Origin: Ianthella basta
Taxonomy: Eukaryota; Porifera; Demospongiae; Verongiida; Ianthellidae
Length of the DNA: 64,000 nucleotides
Assembly: GCA_964019415.1 (NCBI GenBank)
Contig: OZ025874.1
Coordinates: forward strand, 3,578,696 to 3,642,695
Reading direction: 5' to 3'
In this document: piece by piece, positions 44,901 to 56,884 of the stretch
Numbering within the stretch: the stretch's first letter is position 1
How the letters are laid out: each line of letters starts with the position of its first letter
Made by a program: the position numbers and the translations under genes
The notes under the pieces: generated by a model
What the model was told of the DNA's origin: nothing
Databases searched by the model: none
The model's input: the letters and a program-made list of their open reading frames with translations, nothing else

Positions 44901-47194
44901 GCTGGCCATGTCATTCCTTCTCCACGCTGCTTCTTTCTTTGACCATGCTTCCTGGCATCGTCTGTCCCACCAAGGAAAGGGCCTAGTCATCATTGTGCTG
45001 GATCTTGGGACAAACTTGTTGATAGCAGACACTATCTTTTCAGTAACAAATGCCACTGCTTCCTCAGTTCCGCTTGGAAGGTCCCAACTAGTTGATCTAA
45101 ACTCCCCAATCATGCGATTCCAGTTGGCCTGCTTCCAGTGGTAAACGGTTCTTTTTGGAGCTGCAATGGGCAATTCTAGGATTCTGGTCAAGTTCACCAG
45201 CAGAGTCTGGTCATCGGATGAGCCACAATGTGGAAGGTGGATGACTGAACCATCATATGGGCCAATGACCAGATCTAGGATTGCCTCACCTCGGGTAGGC
45301 CTCGTTACCAGTTGGAGCAAGCCCCTGGCCTCACAAAACTCACGTGTAGCCTTGCCAGTAGCATCAGTTTTGGTTGATTTCAGCCATTCCTCCTCGTGTG
45401 CATTAAAGTCTCCAATCATCAGTACTTGTTGCTTTTTGTCTTTAGGGATTTCGTCATACAGTAATCCTAGTTGTTGAATCAGGGTTGTGTCGGAGGCAGA
45501 GGGTTGGGTGTAGACACAAACTAGCGTTGTTGGACTGTCACCCGGGATGGTTACCGCGCACATTCCAGCCTTTTCGCGTACATAGTACTTTGATGGGTAG
45601 TCGTCACACAAGATGTCTTCTCGCGCCATGATGATGACTCCTCCACCGTGCTTGGTGCGATCTACCCTCGCCTTGACAGTATATCCTGTAGGTGCGATGC
45701 TGGCGTCTGGTTCTGTGTCTAGGTGAGTTTCCGTCAGGCACAAGAAGTGGGGTCTGCCGCGTTCAACCGCCATAGCTCCCAGCTCCCCACGTCCCTGGCG
45801 AAGGCCTCGAATGTTGGTTGTAAGAATCGTCAGCTCATCTCCTAGCATAGTTTGCCGTCCTCGATCCGGTCTATCTCCTCCAGACTCGCCAAACTGAGCG
45901 CTGACGTTGCTGGGATCCTCGGTAGGTACGGTGGAGGAGCGCGATTCCGCCATCTTGACGATGACGAAACCATCAACTACACCCACTACTTATGTATGAA
46001 GGAAACTGGAGTCAATAGATAGCTCCCTGAGAATAGTAAGATGGATGATTTCAACCTTTGCAGGACCGGCCCAGCCATTTTTGTAACTACTGAGGTTTAG
46101 GCAATGTTATGTATTGTAGTTTTTGTCTGCGTTGCAAACAAATGCACAAACAAACAAAATGAACTTAATTGTTTATATATTGATGGAGATCACCCTATCA
46201 AATGTATTTGGATAATTACGAGACATAGAAAAGAACCATCAGTTAGAGTCACTACTACGTAGGTTACTATCCATCAGATCCTGTTCCACTGTAGCACTGT
46301 AAGAAAGTGGGCTAGTGTTCTTGCATGTACTGCACAAATAATGTATGCTAGAACATGTATACATATGCTACACATACATGCATTATGTGTACTTGCATAC
46401 AGTGTCTCAGATTATCAACTTCACCCTGCGCTCCTCGTTACATGGTGTTGACTTTGGACTTGTTCAGAATGGAGTCATCTTTTATGACTGCCTAGTATCA
46501 GAGAAGTGAGCCATTCCTACTACATGCATGTATGCAACACCAATGCTATGTATTCTTTGCTGTGCTATTTCGCTTCACTACTGATGCATTGCCATGTGGC
46601 ACTTTCAGCTGCTCATCTTGTACAAGTCGATTCAACTGCAACTGGTGTCCAGTTGAGTTTCAGTGTAGAACTAGTGGAGCAGACTGCAGCCAGAGTCCAG
46701 TGGTGAGTGTGCAGGAACATGTCTGAGTAAAGATGACTTCACACACATGCAATCCTACACATTTTTTGCCTTTTACCTATCCCCTCCTCCTCTTCAGTCT
46801 ACCTCTGCCTCCTGCCCCCGTCTCCTGCCTGACCTGACTAGTGATGGCAGGTACTACCTTCATGAAGGACTGGGACCACAAGATGAGTCACTTGTACTGA
46901 GGGGAGAGAACCTGCTGATACCAGTGAGTTAAATAATGAGATTTAGTCTCCCATGCAGTGACTACATCTCTCTTCATTCACTCCTCCAGACTGCTGGCTA
47001 CTCTTACAGCTGTGTCATCTCTAGCACTGGTAGTGAGCTGATGGCCACAGTGGATGCCAACAGCTCAGTCACCTGTCAGCTCCCTAGTGGTGGTATTGCC
47101 ATCACTGAGGCTGAGAGGGCCACTACAGTGGAGCTACAGTGGAGGAACAGTAACAACACGTTTTCCATTGAGACTGGTAGCATGGAACAACTCA
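41942..47194 (+). pseudogene. Copy C exons 5-9: IPT1, PSI2, IPT2
   Basis: Exons 41942-42095, 46403-46505, 46609-46702, 46798-46923 and 46990-47194 are open, with the usual lengths 154, 103, 94, 126 and 205 nt and GT-AG borders. PSI2 reads SCSSCTSRFNCNWCPVEFQC as in A. Exon 5 is separated from exon 6 by 4.3 kb because a LINE lies in the intron. Confidence 0.78.
42928..45982 (-). mobile_element. LINE (EEN + RT, CR1/Jockey-like) in copy C intron 5
   Basis: The minus-strand frame from the ATG at 45953-45951 to 43098 gives ~951 residues with no stop. It has an AP-type endonuclease (TTNIRGLRQG, TETHLD, GDFNAHEEEW), then RT with the motif B segment SGVPQGGIWSPLFFDLF, YADD at 43911-43922 and a CR1-like thumb (RPKLEYGNLVYWSA). 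Catalytic motifs look complete apart from SDD at the usual SDH of the endonuclease. The 3' end has a short A-rich tail and CCACT flanks it on both sides (42923-42927, 45983-45987). Copy A shows the empty site near 3941-3950. No ORF1 and only ~30 nt before the ATG, so 5'-truncated or a single-ORF element. Confidence 0.9.
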
Positions 47195-47791
47195 GTGAGT
47201 GTGTGTAGGTCAAGGTCAAGCCATACAACATGCAAATATTGTATGACTTGACTTGATCAAGATCAAGACATATGCAAATGTTCTAGTAAATGGATGAGTC
47301 ATGAAGTGAGTGCTCTGTCCTGCATACATACGTCTCATGAATCTGTGATCGTGTGATCATGAGTATTCAGAGTGAGGTCAAGCATGTATATACAGTGCTA
47401 CTATATAGGCATGCTGAGTTCAATTCTGATATTGTATAGACTGCTACTTTAGCCATTTGAGCTAGGACACCCAGTCACTTAGTAAGTAGGCAGCAACATT
47501 TCACACCTCACATGCAGACTTTGTTGAACTGATTTGTATGCCTGCATGTCAAAGCCCTAATTACTAAAAGACTTGGTGTGCTCGATTGTCCCAAAGAACT
47601 ATCTAGCTACTTTCAGAATCATGTACAGTATTCTATAGTAAGTTGCCTATCTGAACATTGGTGTCATGTTTGCTGCAATACATCGCATGAACAACAGTAT
47701 GTACCTAATAGTTATGGACTTATCTGCATTGTACCTTCCCCACTCACTGTATGTACCTCCTGCTTCATAACATTGTCCCTACTGCACTCAG
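47195..47791. other. Copy C intron 9
   Basis: About 600 bp. Contains a local palindrome (TAGGTCAAGGTCAAG... with TTGATCAAGATCAAG) near 47206-47265. Nothing else recognised. Confidence 0.45.
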
Positions 47792-48960
47792 TTGTCCTAT
47801 ACAACTGTGGTGGCCTCAGTGGAGATGACTGCTCAGGCTGTCTTGGACTGAGTGCTGACTACAACTGTGGCTACTGCCAACCAGACTGCAACCTGAACAG
47901 CTTGACCTGTGCTGGGAGTTGCCTCATCCAGGCTCCAGACTTCGAGCAGTGTGGTGACTTCACTGTGATCAAAGTACATACTGTATAGTCCCTAGTTTAA
48001 ATTCTAGCTGTTAGCTAGGGTGATAATTGGTAAGCTAGAAAGCTAAGCTAAGCCAGTTATGTCTAGGACCCATGCACTGTCTTAACAGTAATGGAACAAT
48101 TAGTTAATAGCCTAATGTATAGTTAGCCACTAGATCTTAGACGCAACAACATTGGAGCTATAATGTAATGGCAGGTTCTCCTGTGATGCATGTAGCACTT
48201 ACACATGTTTAAGTGTCCTGTGACTGATGTAAGCCATATTGCTATTGCACTTGGTGGCACCTTGTACACCATCAATGGCACAAACCTGGGTGTATATCCA
48301 AGGGAGAACGTTGTCGTTCTTGTAGGAGGAACAGAGTGTATGATTGATGCAGAAAGAACCATCTCTGGAACCAGTGTAGTGTGTGTGGTACCATCTGCAA
48401 TGGCAGCTGGTAGTGCTGGGGTGACTTTGAGCAGGAGTGGGGAATCCCTACAGAACATAAGTACTTTCCGATATGCTGCTCCAATGATTTTTAGTGTCAC
48501 TCCCAACAAAGGCACTACATCTGGAGGCACTGCTGTGGTGATCAGTGGGGAGAACCTGGACATTGGGAACACAGAGAGGACAACAGTGTATACTGTGCCT
48601 AGTGTCGTTGACTTGAGTAACTTGAGACAAAACTTTACTAGTGTTGAGTAAGTTCTTTCATGGCAATGAAGCAGAGGACCTTTGCAAGATGTGGGACCAG
48701 ATACTAATTATGCTTCTGCTTGACATGTTATTTTAGCTTCAGGAACATTTTCATTCATATCATGAATTTTGTTTTTGCTTTCTTAGGATCCTGAATTCCA
48801 CAGCAGTTTCTGGTGTGACTAGTTCTCTTGAAGAAAATGAAGTGGCTACTTTTCACTTTGTTGTAGTTAACATTGATAGTGCGAACATCATTGGTGGGGT
48901 ATTTTTCCAGTATGTCATCCCCCGACTCACATCTGTGCCTGATAACCAAATCATTGAAGC
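47792..48960 (+). pseudogene. Copy C exons 10-12: PSI3 and IPT domains, donor lost after exon 12
   Basis: Exon 10 (47792-47973) is an open PSI3. Exon 11 (48214-48647) is 12 nt longer than in B because its 5' border has moved; the text before GTLYTINGTN is unrelated to the paralogues, so the acceptor was replaced. Exon 12 (48787-48960) ends GAAGC|ATAAGTG; A and B have C|GTAAGT there. Read-through gives a stop within two codons. Confidence 0.8.
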
Positions 48961-49076
48961 ATAAGTGTGTGGATTGTGCAATCACACAATGTACTGTACA
49001 ATAATTGCAAAACAAAGGTCTACTTTGAATAGAATATTAACTTATTTCTGTTGTTTCAAATCCATCTGACAAGCAG

Positions 49077-50014
49077 TGGTGGAGTGTCAGTGATCATTCT
49101 TGGTGTTGACGTTGATGCTGCTGTCCGACCTGTGATCACACTGTTTGATGGAAGCAATTCAACAGGATCAGGAGTGAGTGTGGCGTTACTTCCATAGTCT
49201 GCCTTGTACATACAACCTAAACATTATTCATCCTTACTTGTTTCTTATATCCACTCAACAGGCCTGCACTGTCCAATCAGTCTCTTCCCTCTCATGTCGG
49301 GTGCCCTCCCTACCTGATGGTGTGGGAGTGGGTGTTCAGTACAACTTCACCATCACCTTTGATCAGTACACTCTATCCAGTCAACTCGAGCAGGCACTGA
49401 TTGGCACACAGTCCTATCTGGAGACTACAGGAAACCCAACACTAGAGGACTTTGATGAGACCTACACCAGTGGCAGTGGAAGAACCATCAGTATAGCTGT
49501 GAGCACAGTTTTAAATACCGAATTGAGAGATAATCAATTGATGTGTGGGATGATCTGTGGGATTCAATTTAATGTGGACCTGTCATGTGTATTATGCATA
49601 AAACAGGGGATATTGCCTCATACAAGCTCTGTAGGTTAACCACAAAATGTAACATAGTATGTAGGTACATATTAGCTGTTCAAAATTTGTATATAAACAG
49701 TTGCAGATAAGGTACTCTGCAAACAACATTCTCCTCATGCACATTTCATGCAACAAGTGTGTGTGGGGGGGGGGGGGGGGGGACACATACCGTAGGGCTG
49801 TACCAGACATTTGAGGTTTCACATTGTTGCAACTGTATACCTCATGGCTATTATATAGGGCACCAACTTGCACCTTGTTCCTGAGAGTGACTACTGTGTC
49901 ACTGTTGGAGGCCAGCCCTGTACTGATCTGAATGTCAATGAGGCAGGAACAGCCATTACCTATCTTCCCCCTCAGTCTGTGTCAGTTGCTGGTCTAGACA
50001 ATTTGGAAATCATC
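49077..50014 (+). pseudogene. Copy C exons 13-15: membrane-proximal IPT region
   Basis: Exons 49077-49173, 49262-49498 and 49859-50014 are open with standard borders. Exon 15 has TYLPPQ where B has TCLPPQ, losing a cysteine, and gains one at SDYCVTV. Intron 14 carries a run of 18 G (49765-49782). Confidence 0.75.
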
Positions 50015-50217
50015 GTGAGCATGCATGTTAATAGATTGTTATAGTTTACTGCCACTTGCTCATGTTGTAGCATGTCACTTGGGCACCACTGTTCATGCCT
50101 GCATGTACACAGATATTTATACAATTGTGCTACATGCTACTTAGGTAGATATACAAAGCACTGAGTAAAGCATTCTCAACTTTGAGTAAAGCCTAGCTTA
50201 CTTTTGTGCACATGCAG

Positions 50218-50500
50218 GTGTACATCGGTGATAATCTGATGAAGACTGTGGGTGTGCTGCGCTACGAACTCAACATCACTGTCGTTGTTGTGCCTGTGGT
50301 GGTCGCAGTGGTCATCATTATTGCAGTCTTAGTGTTTTTCATCACCTGCCGTGTGTACATGTGGTTCAAGAAGAGGGCAACAGAGAAGGAGGAGGCATAC
50401 AGAAGGAGATTGTCTCTTGAGCAAGCTGAGAATAAACAACTTGAGCGGGAGGTTCGTAACATGAAGTCACAGGTCACCATGATACATGGACAGATGAAAG
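50218..50500 (+). pseudogene. Copy C exon 16: transmembrane and juxtamembrane helix
   Basis: VYIGDNLMKTVGVLRYELNI leads straight into a valine/isoleucine-rich membrane helix (VVVAVVIIIAVLVFFITC) and the basic stop-transfer MWFKKR. The following helix ends KQLEREVRNMKSQVTMIHGQ, nearly the same as in B, although the membrane part is unlike B. So C and B have different membrane exons with the same juxtamembrane end. The exon itself is undamaged. Confidence 0.8.
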
Positions 50501-50807
50501 GTAATTAATATACCATCACATGCATGTAATACATATAATAGAGACCAAGACCAGACCACAGTACAGACTATTTACATCTATTTACACATACTGACCAGAT
50601 CAAGCCCATGATGTCATTTTCATAAAGTTGATCAGTGGTTGACAAAACTTATAAGTTATGGAGTAACTGGATAATGCAGGATATTCATCAGCATGATTTA
50701 GCAAAATAGACCAAACAGCCATAATTATTATACAGCATTAACAGAACTAGTTGTACTATCAATTCTTGTATGTTATGCATATCACTGTGCTTGTGTTTGT
50801 CTACATT

Positions 50808-51325
50808 GTATATGTTCCACATGGTTGCACAACCGTTCCCCTGTTGCGCAACCACTCCCCTGTTGTGCAACCAGTTGCATAGTTAGTGTTGGGTTGCATA
50901 GTGGGCAAGCATACCAACTCTGTTTTTGTACTGTTTCAAATTGTCAATTTAATTCGCTAGCAACCAAATGCGCTACAAGAGCTACCCGGTAACAGATGAT
51001 GAGCTAGCTATTTAGTAAGGCAACCGGACACTACGAGAGCTAGGTGGCTGCACAACCACATGGTATCAGATAGCCCATTTAACAACACCACAACCTGAAA
51101 GCCTATTATAGCTCTGTATGGCCTGGTTGGCCAACAGGGCAGCTCTATTTTGCCCGGTTGTCCAACTGAGTAGTTGTATCTATCATCCAGTTATGCAACC
51201 TGGTAGTTACTCTTCCGAGGTTATGTATTGAGACACTCGGTTATGCAACCAGTTGCCCAATTGCATTACCAGGGTCCGGTTTCATAACCGGGAAAGTTAA
51301 GCAACCGTATGGAACATATACACCA
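50808..51325. mobile_element. TIR element rich in GGTTGC motifs in copy C intron 16
   Basis: The left end GTATATGTTCCACATGGTTG and the right end CAACCGTATGGAACATATAC are inverted repeats with two mismatches. The interior repeats variants of GCAACCxGTTGCATA on both strands (at least ten). MITE-like with no coding frame. Confidence 0.72.
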
Positions 51326-51392
51326 ACCGATGTACTTGTTATTGCATGACTTGACAATTTAACGTATGGCTTGTGTCTCTTCCCAAACATAG

Positions 51393-51883
51393 AGATGGTA
51401 CAAGGAAAACAGTCACAAGGTGCCAGCAATATGTACACTGAAATTGATGGAACTACAGTTGAGGGAGAAACTGCTCTTGACTCAGCTGTCCTTGAGCAAA
51501 ACCCAGCTTACCTCTTAGAATCATCCAACACCGAAGTTTATGCGAACGAGGGAGCCAATGTAACCTACTATACACCCATGGATGGAGCAGACTTGGAGGG
51601 AGAGGAGGACGGAATGAGACGTGAAGAGGACAGAACAGACGTCACCTACTACTCACCCATGGATGAGGGTGGGGAGCTGGATGAGGAGGAGGGTCAGCTG
51701 GTGGGAGGGAGGGTGGAGTTGATTGTGGCAGGAGGGAGGACAGCAGATGGGCAGGATATGCCAAATAGAGAGCTGAGTGAAGGAGCTGCCATTGGAGAAT
51801 GTGGTGGGAGCAATGGGGAACATGATGTAGCCAATGAAACTGCCCCAGATGAAGATGACAGCGCCTATACTCCATACATATAA
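51393..51883 (+). pseudogene. Copy C exon 17: tyrosine-motif cytoplasmic tail (open)
   Basis: It encodes 163 residues with no break. Motifs in order: MYTEIDG, EQNPAYLL, VYANEG, TYYTPMDG, TYYSPMDE, SAYTPYI at the C-terminus. Compared with B the order YxEI, NPAY, YxNE, YxPM is kept while spacing and filler differ strongly, which argues for past selection on the motifs. C has a second YxPM that B lacks. No catalytic domain is seen. Confidence 0.82.
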
Positions 51884-52881
51884 CATCTCCCATTAATTAT
51901 ACCAGTAGTTAACACAGTAGTGAGTTGCTATTTGGTAGTTCCAGTGTTGTGTGTGCAGTAGTTGAATTACATTTTATACACTTGATCATGAATTACCCAT
52001 TGTTCTTTATAGCAGCTATCAGTCAGTGGTGTTTGCATAAATGAATTCATAATTATATCTCACTTCAAATTCACTATACACCTGCTTCTCCTTTGGTTGC
52101 CTCTGCCATGGACTGGTGCAGTTTTGATCTTGGTTGCTGATCATTATGTGACAGATCAGACCATCCTATTAATTTTGCTATACGCATTACCTTCCAATTT
52201 TACTGTATATACTCAGCTTGCAGTATATGTATGGCCATACATGCAAGAGGTGTGCACGTGGGTGTAATAATTATACTGACTAGTTTTTAAGCTATTGTCT
52301 ATGAATGCATACTATAAAGTTGTATGATGTTTTTATACTGATAGCATATTATAATATTGGAATAATTTCATGAAATACAAATTGTACAGTGCATGTACAT
52401 TGTCATACATACATGCCAGATTAAGCCATATCATCACTATAGCTCTCTCATCCTCAAAGAAAGTGCAGTTTACAGTGACCAACAACAACCATCGAGGTTG
52501 AAAAGTCCGTTAATGCTTTTTTGCTATGTACATGATTGCTCAACAAAGAACCCAACTCTGCACTGTACAGTGCAAAATTCATTTCATAAAATGAACTCCG
52601 TAAATGGGATGTTCGAGTAATCAATGCATGCTCCACCAACTGATTACGTTAATTCACAAAATCAACTTTTCCACCTACATGACACAGAATCAGAGTCACA
52701 CTTAACACTTAATGGAAGTACAGATATAAATAAGGTATAACAGTATTAGGTCTTCTTGTATATATGTATTTACGAATATATAATATGAGAGGCCATACAG
52801 GTTCAGCTGCTAACATTAGGCCAGTCAAATCTGTCATTCCGCAGCAACTCTGCCAACTTGACGTTAAAGGGATGAAAGAAA
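51884..52881. other. Spacer after copy C, no gene seen
   Basis: AT-rich. Presumed 3' UTR of copy C at the left and 3' flank of the sulfotransferase pseudogene at the right. No RNA gene or repeat end recognised. Confidence 0.45.
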
Positions 52882-54105
52882 TCATACAGTAGCTGAGCTG
52901 TTTTGGGATACATCGATCATGTCACTGCTGATGGACTTGTGAAGACTTTCCTGCTCTTTGTACTTATTGATGGACTCCTGTTCCTCTAGTTCTTTGATGT
53001 TTAAAGGAGAAAGGCCCAAAGATCCATACAACGATGCCGCCACACCCTTCTGGTCAGCTTCCAGGTCTTCAGTGCGAAGAATGAGAACATGTTCTCTTGG
53101 AAAGTACTGGAGCCACTGGGACAGAGTGAAATAATACATCGTAGCCTCCAAGCGTAATTGATTGCAAGGTGATTCTGGCTCAATCCAGTTTCTGTACGAA
53201 TACATACAGAATATTTCTGTCGCTCATACACGCTCTGAAACCATTCAAATGATTTATCACAGTTCTGTGAAGTCCTGCATAGTGCTTTGACTTCTGTGTC
53301 ATTAACTTTGCAGTGATGGGTAATGAAGTAGTAATACTCAGAGCGAATGCAATAGATGGGGTTCCTCACAACAGCAATGAGTCTTGCTTGTGGATGGATA
53401 GAATGGATCAGGAAGGGTTGCACGTCAGCAAATGTAGTGCTCAAGTTGGAATGCAGAAGATGCGCTGCAGTCACCAATGATAACATTCTTTGGATCCTTC
53501 CTGATAGCATATCTTGAAGTAACCAAAATAAATCAAGATGTCATTCTTTTTGATGGGAAACTCATGCTTAGTCTCCACCACTGAATCTCTTTCTTCACTG
53601 GTGCAAACTGTGGGTGATTATAAAGCAATCGGCTTACAGTTGTTGTGCCACATTTTGCATACCCCAAAAGAATATACATACAGCAGACAACGAAGTACTC
53701 CTTCTTTATGCACTTTGATTGTTGCCTTACTCCAGTGGAGTTTCTTGCATTCTTTCCATCCTGTAATCCTCGTTGATCTCCCTCATCAGCAAACCAGCAT
53801 GGATAATTGAAACCTGGTAGAAATGTTTCTGGCAGAAGCTTTGTCACATTTGCCACAATGGTGTTCAGTGTCTGCATCTTCAACTTCACATCGTCTTCTT
53901 CCAAAGCAGATCCTTCAGTACTGAATGAATACTTTGCCAGTGGGTTGACACGGAATTAGATACCTCTGTACTGGATGCAATGAGGGGTACCATTGCACTT
54001 GATAGATTCATTTCCACCAATAAAGAATGAGCCACATGGTAGGAGCACAAAACATACAAAGGCAGACCAAGCAATTAAGTATCTCTTGTGTGCACATTTC
54101 ATCAT
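52882..54105 (-). pseudogene. Intronless carbohydrate sulfotransferase pseudogene (CHST15-like)
   Basis: The minus strand begins MMKCAHKRYLIAWSAFVCF, a signal-anchor as in Golgi type II enzymes. Then come an in-frame TAA, a stem region, GYAKCGTTTVSRLLYNHP (5'-PAPS binding loop, near 53641-53664) and KEIQWW. After single-base shifts there follow KNVIIGDCSASSAF, FLIHSIHPQARLIAVVRNPI (3'-PAPS site) and FPREHVLILRTEDLEAD. At least one stop and about four frameshifts break it. The order fits the sulfotransferase family of CHST15 type. No introns are seen, so it is an old retrocopy or a single-exon gene that died. Confidence 0.75.
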
Positions 54106-54282
54106 CACACTGTTGTTTCAAAGATTGGGATGAAGCTTGACTATTGCACAATTTAAGGTGGTCCTGCAATAGTCCCAGGAATAAAACAACATTTTGCAAT
54201 AAGTGTGCTTTATAAGGCAAGGAAAGCAAAATACACTGCATGCATACCCTAACCCAACACTGTACAATGTCATATATATGTA

Positions 54283-56475
54283 TTATCATTGCTTCTTTGC
54301 TCAGCTTAAGGGATGTTGGAATCCATGGTATTAGAGGCTGTATTCGTATCTATGTCTATTTTAGGGTGTCAACCTTTAGCTCATTCCAAAGAGTTACTAC
54401 TCTGTCACTGTTGGAGCCAGACTTGTAATGAACTGGATATTAATGATGCAGGATACTCGAGTGTGCTACACACGAAAGTACAATGTCACACTTTGTTGTA
54501 GCTAGAATGGCTACTACAAAGGTTCAGACTACATGTATTGCTATGCATAGCATCTTGACAGAGGATGATAGAATAATAGAGTATTCCCATGAAATTAATT
54601 GATTGTATGCATGTTTGCTATGTATATTGTCAAGGCATGCAGCAGCATGCAGTATGACACTCTCTGATTCTGTAGTTCATGTTGGAGATTTAATGACAGT
54701 GGATGTTGGCACTCTGAGCTATGCTGGTGTTATCTTTGGAAGTTCAATGCCTGTCATTTCTCTATTGCTTGTGTTGGCAGCAATTTAAATTCTTCGAAAT
54801 TATAATCATTAGTTGGAGGCTGCATGTACAAGAAGAGGCTGTCTCGTGAAAAGGCTCACAATGAACAACTTCAGCAGGAGGTGTTTAACATGAAGTCACA
54901 GGTCACCATGATACATGGACAGATGAAAGGTTTAGAATTTAAATAAATTATGTTATACTCATAACATATAATACATTCGTATGATGTTGAGGAATATCTG
55001 TTAGGATTGAGACCATGCACCTCATGCAGCACTAAGCAGCGAATTAGTATGCTCAAAATGCCAGATCCACATATTGTTATTGATTATAACAGTGTACTGA
55101 ATTTTGTAGAAACTCATTGCTGCATCATATGCTCTGAAATATGGGATTCTTTCATGTTATCCACATAGTAAAAACTCGAAGAAGGTATGATCTTGTGGTT
55201 TGCAGCGTGCAATTGGGTTGCTAAATTGTTGGAACCCCTAAATTTCTTGACCTATAATGTATATACATACATGCACATTTTTACATTGCTGGCAGCAAAC
55301 AATGGCTGCACGGGGTTGTCATCTTGCACACAACAGTTGTATAGTGACAGTTGTGAAGAGTACACCAATACAGTGGATCTGACCACTATTCTAGAACCAG
55401 GGGTTCAGTGCTACATGACTTCTTCAGCCAGTGAATTATAATGGTAGATTACGTACCAACTCAGAAGTCAGCCATATCCTCTTGAAGGTGTAATACATAC
55501 AATCTGCAAAAAAAATTTTTTATGAATACAATTATAAACTGCGTAATTTTTTTTCTTTTTTCCATATGTAATTGTATAATAATAGGCACACATGCGCACT
55601 GCCTGAGCTATAAACTGAGTAAAAGAAAAATAGAATAAAAGAAAACTATGCAGTCAGATGAGGGGGGTGCCCCCTCAAAAATAACATAAAGTTAGCTTGC
55701 AGAGTCAAACTGGTCTTCTTTATGCTTTGAATCCATAATATTATCATGACATCTTAAAGCACCCGTACTAGTACAAGGCTAACTGCACTTGCCTTGCTAT
55801 CTACATGTGCTAACCTCAACATGTGCACATGCTGCCTATAACATGGGAGCTATCATGTGTCTGTGTATTGGTTCACTATACACATTACTTCTATGCTACT
55901 GTGCTCACAGAAATGGTAGGAGGAAAGCAGCCTCAATGTTCTGGCAGCACCTACTCTAAAAATGATGATGACCTTTATGACACTGTAGCAGTAGTGGATC
56001 CATTGATGCTCAGCAAAACCCTGCATATATACTAGACTCTGAGAAAAACCTTTCTCCCAACCTCAGTATGAAAGCACCCTTCCCGCCTCATATCCAAGTG
56101 AATGAGGGGGTGGTCATCCACAACGTTCCAATACACAGCAGAGTTGAGAATGAACAAACAGAGAGGGCAAAGAGCAGGGTGGAGGAGGATGGAGAGGATG
56201 TCGTCTACTATGCATGGACGGTGGATCCTGAGAGGTGGAGACAGTGAGTAATCCAGTGTCAAGTATGGCTGTCATGAAGGAGGCGCAGATGCAGAGTAGC
56301 ACAGAAAGATCTGACAAAGGCACCCTTGATTGGGAAATGATTACTGGTGCTACCACTTTGAGTGAAGTTGATGGTATATACAAATGGGAGTAATTGGAGA
56401 GAGAGGGGGAGTAGTGTTGCCAATTAAGGAAACAGCACCACATGAAGTGCTCAACACTGAACTACAAGTTTGTAA
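54283..56475 (+). pseudogene. Fragment E: dead 3' end of a B-type plexin-like receptor
   Basis: Collinear with B exons 17-19 and the introns between. The IPT half-exon (from 54365) has a TAG in codon 5. The TM exon (~54676-54929) has lost a base at the acceptor and has TAA inside the helix. The tail exon (55911-56475) has a 1-bp deletion before the NPAY codons and loses the YTPM site. No matching exons 1-16 lie upstream; the sulfotransferase pseudogene is there instead. It gives an outgroup for dating insertions in B introns 17 and 18. Confidence 0.85.
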
Positions 56476-56884
56476 TCTTTCATGCTGTAACTTGATATTA
56501 AGTGGTACACACGTATACATATATAACGTAGATGACTTTGGATTTTGTTGAGCACTATATAAACTGTTATTTCAATATGATACAAACACGTTTGTATCAG
56601 ATGCATGGGTTTGGAGAAGGTATCGTATCCAGCTGTGTTTGCTGTAATAAATGTAAACCCTTGCAAAAAATGTATGACAGTGTACTCTACTATTCTTTGA
56701 ATCGACTGTAATTGATTTTGACTGAATTGATTTTTATAATAATGAAAGTGACCTATACTGAATTGTCTATACCTGTCCAAATTTGTACAATAGATTAGTT
56801 GCTCATTTCATTTTATGCATGATCAATGTCTAAACTCTTCTTTATTGCAATAATCATAATTATGCATGACCCAGCTTGTTAGGC

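Larger units (their letters stand above)
39522..51883 (+). pseudogene. Plexin-like receptor, copy C, decaying paralogue
   Basis: Seventeen exons align with copies A and B: 39522-40324 (broken), 40404-40631, 40704-40838, 40945-41196 (stop), 41942-42095, 46403-46505, 46609-46702, 46798-46923, 46990-47194, 47792-47973, 48214-48647, 48787-48960 (bad donor), 49077-49173, 49262-49498, 49859-50014, 50218-50500, 51393-51883. Lesions: a ~180-bp deletion with frameshift in sema, TAA in exon 4, and exon 12 donor GT changed to AT. A cysteine in exon 15 has become tyrosine. The membrane and tail exons remain fully open, so loss is recent or the 3' half is still used from another start. It is more likely a pseudogene than a coding gene; assembly error cannot fix all three lesions at once. 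Confidence 0.8.
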
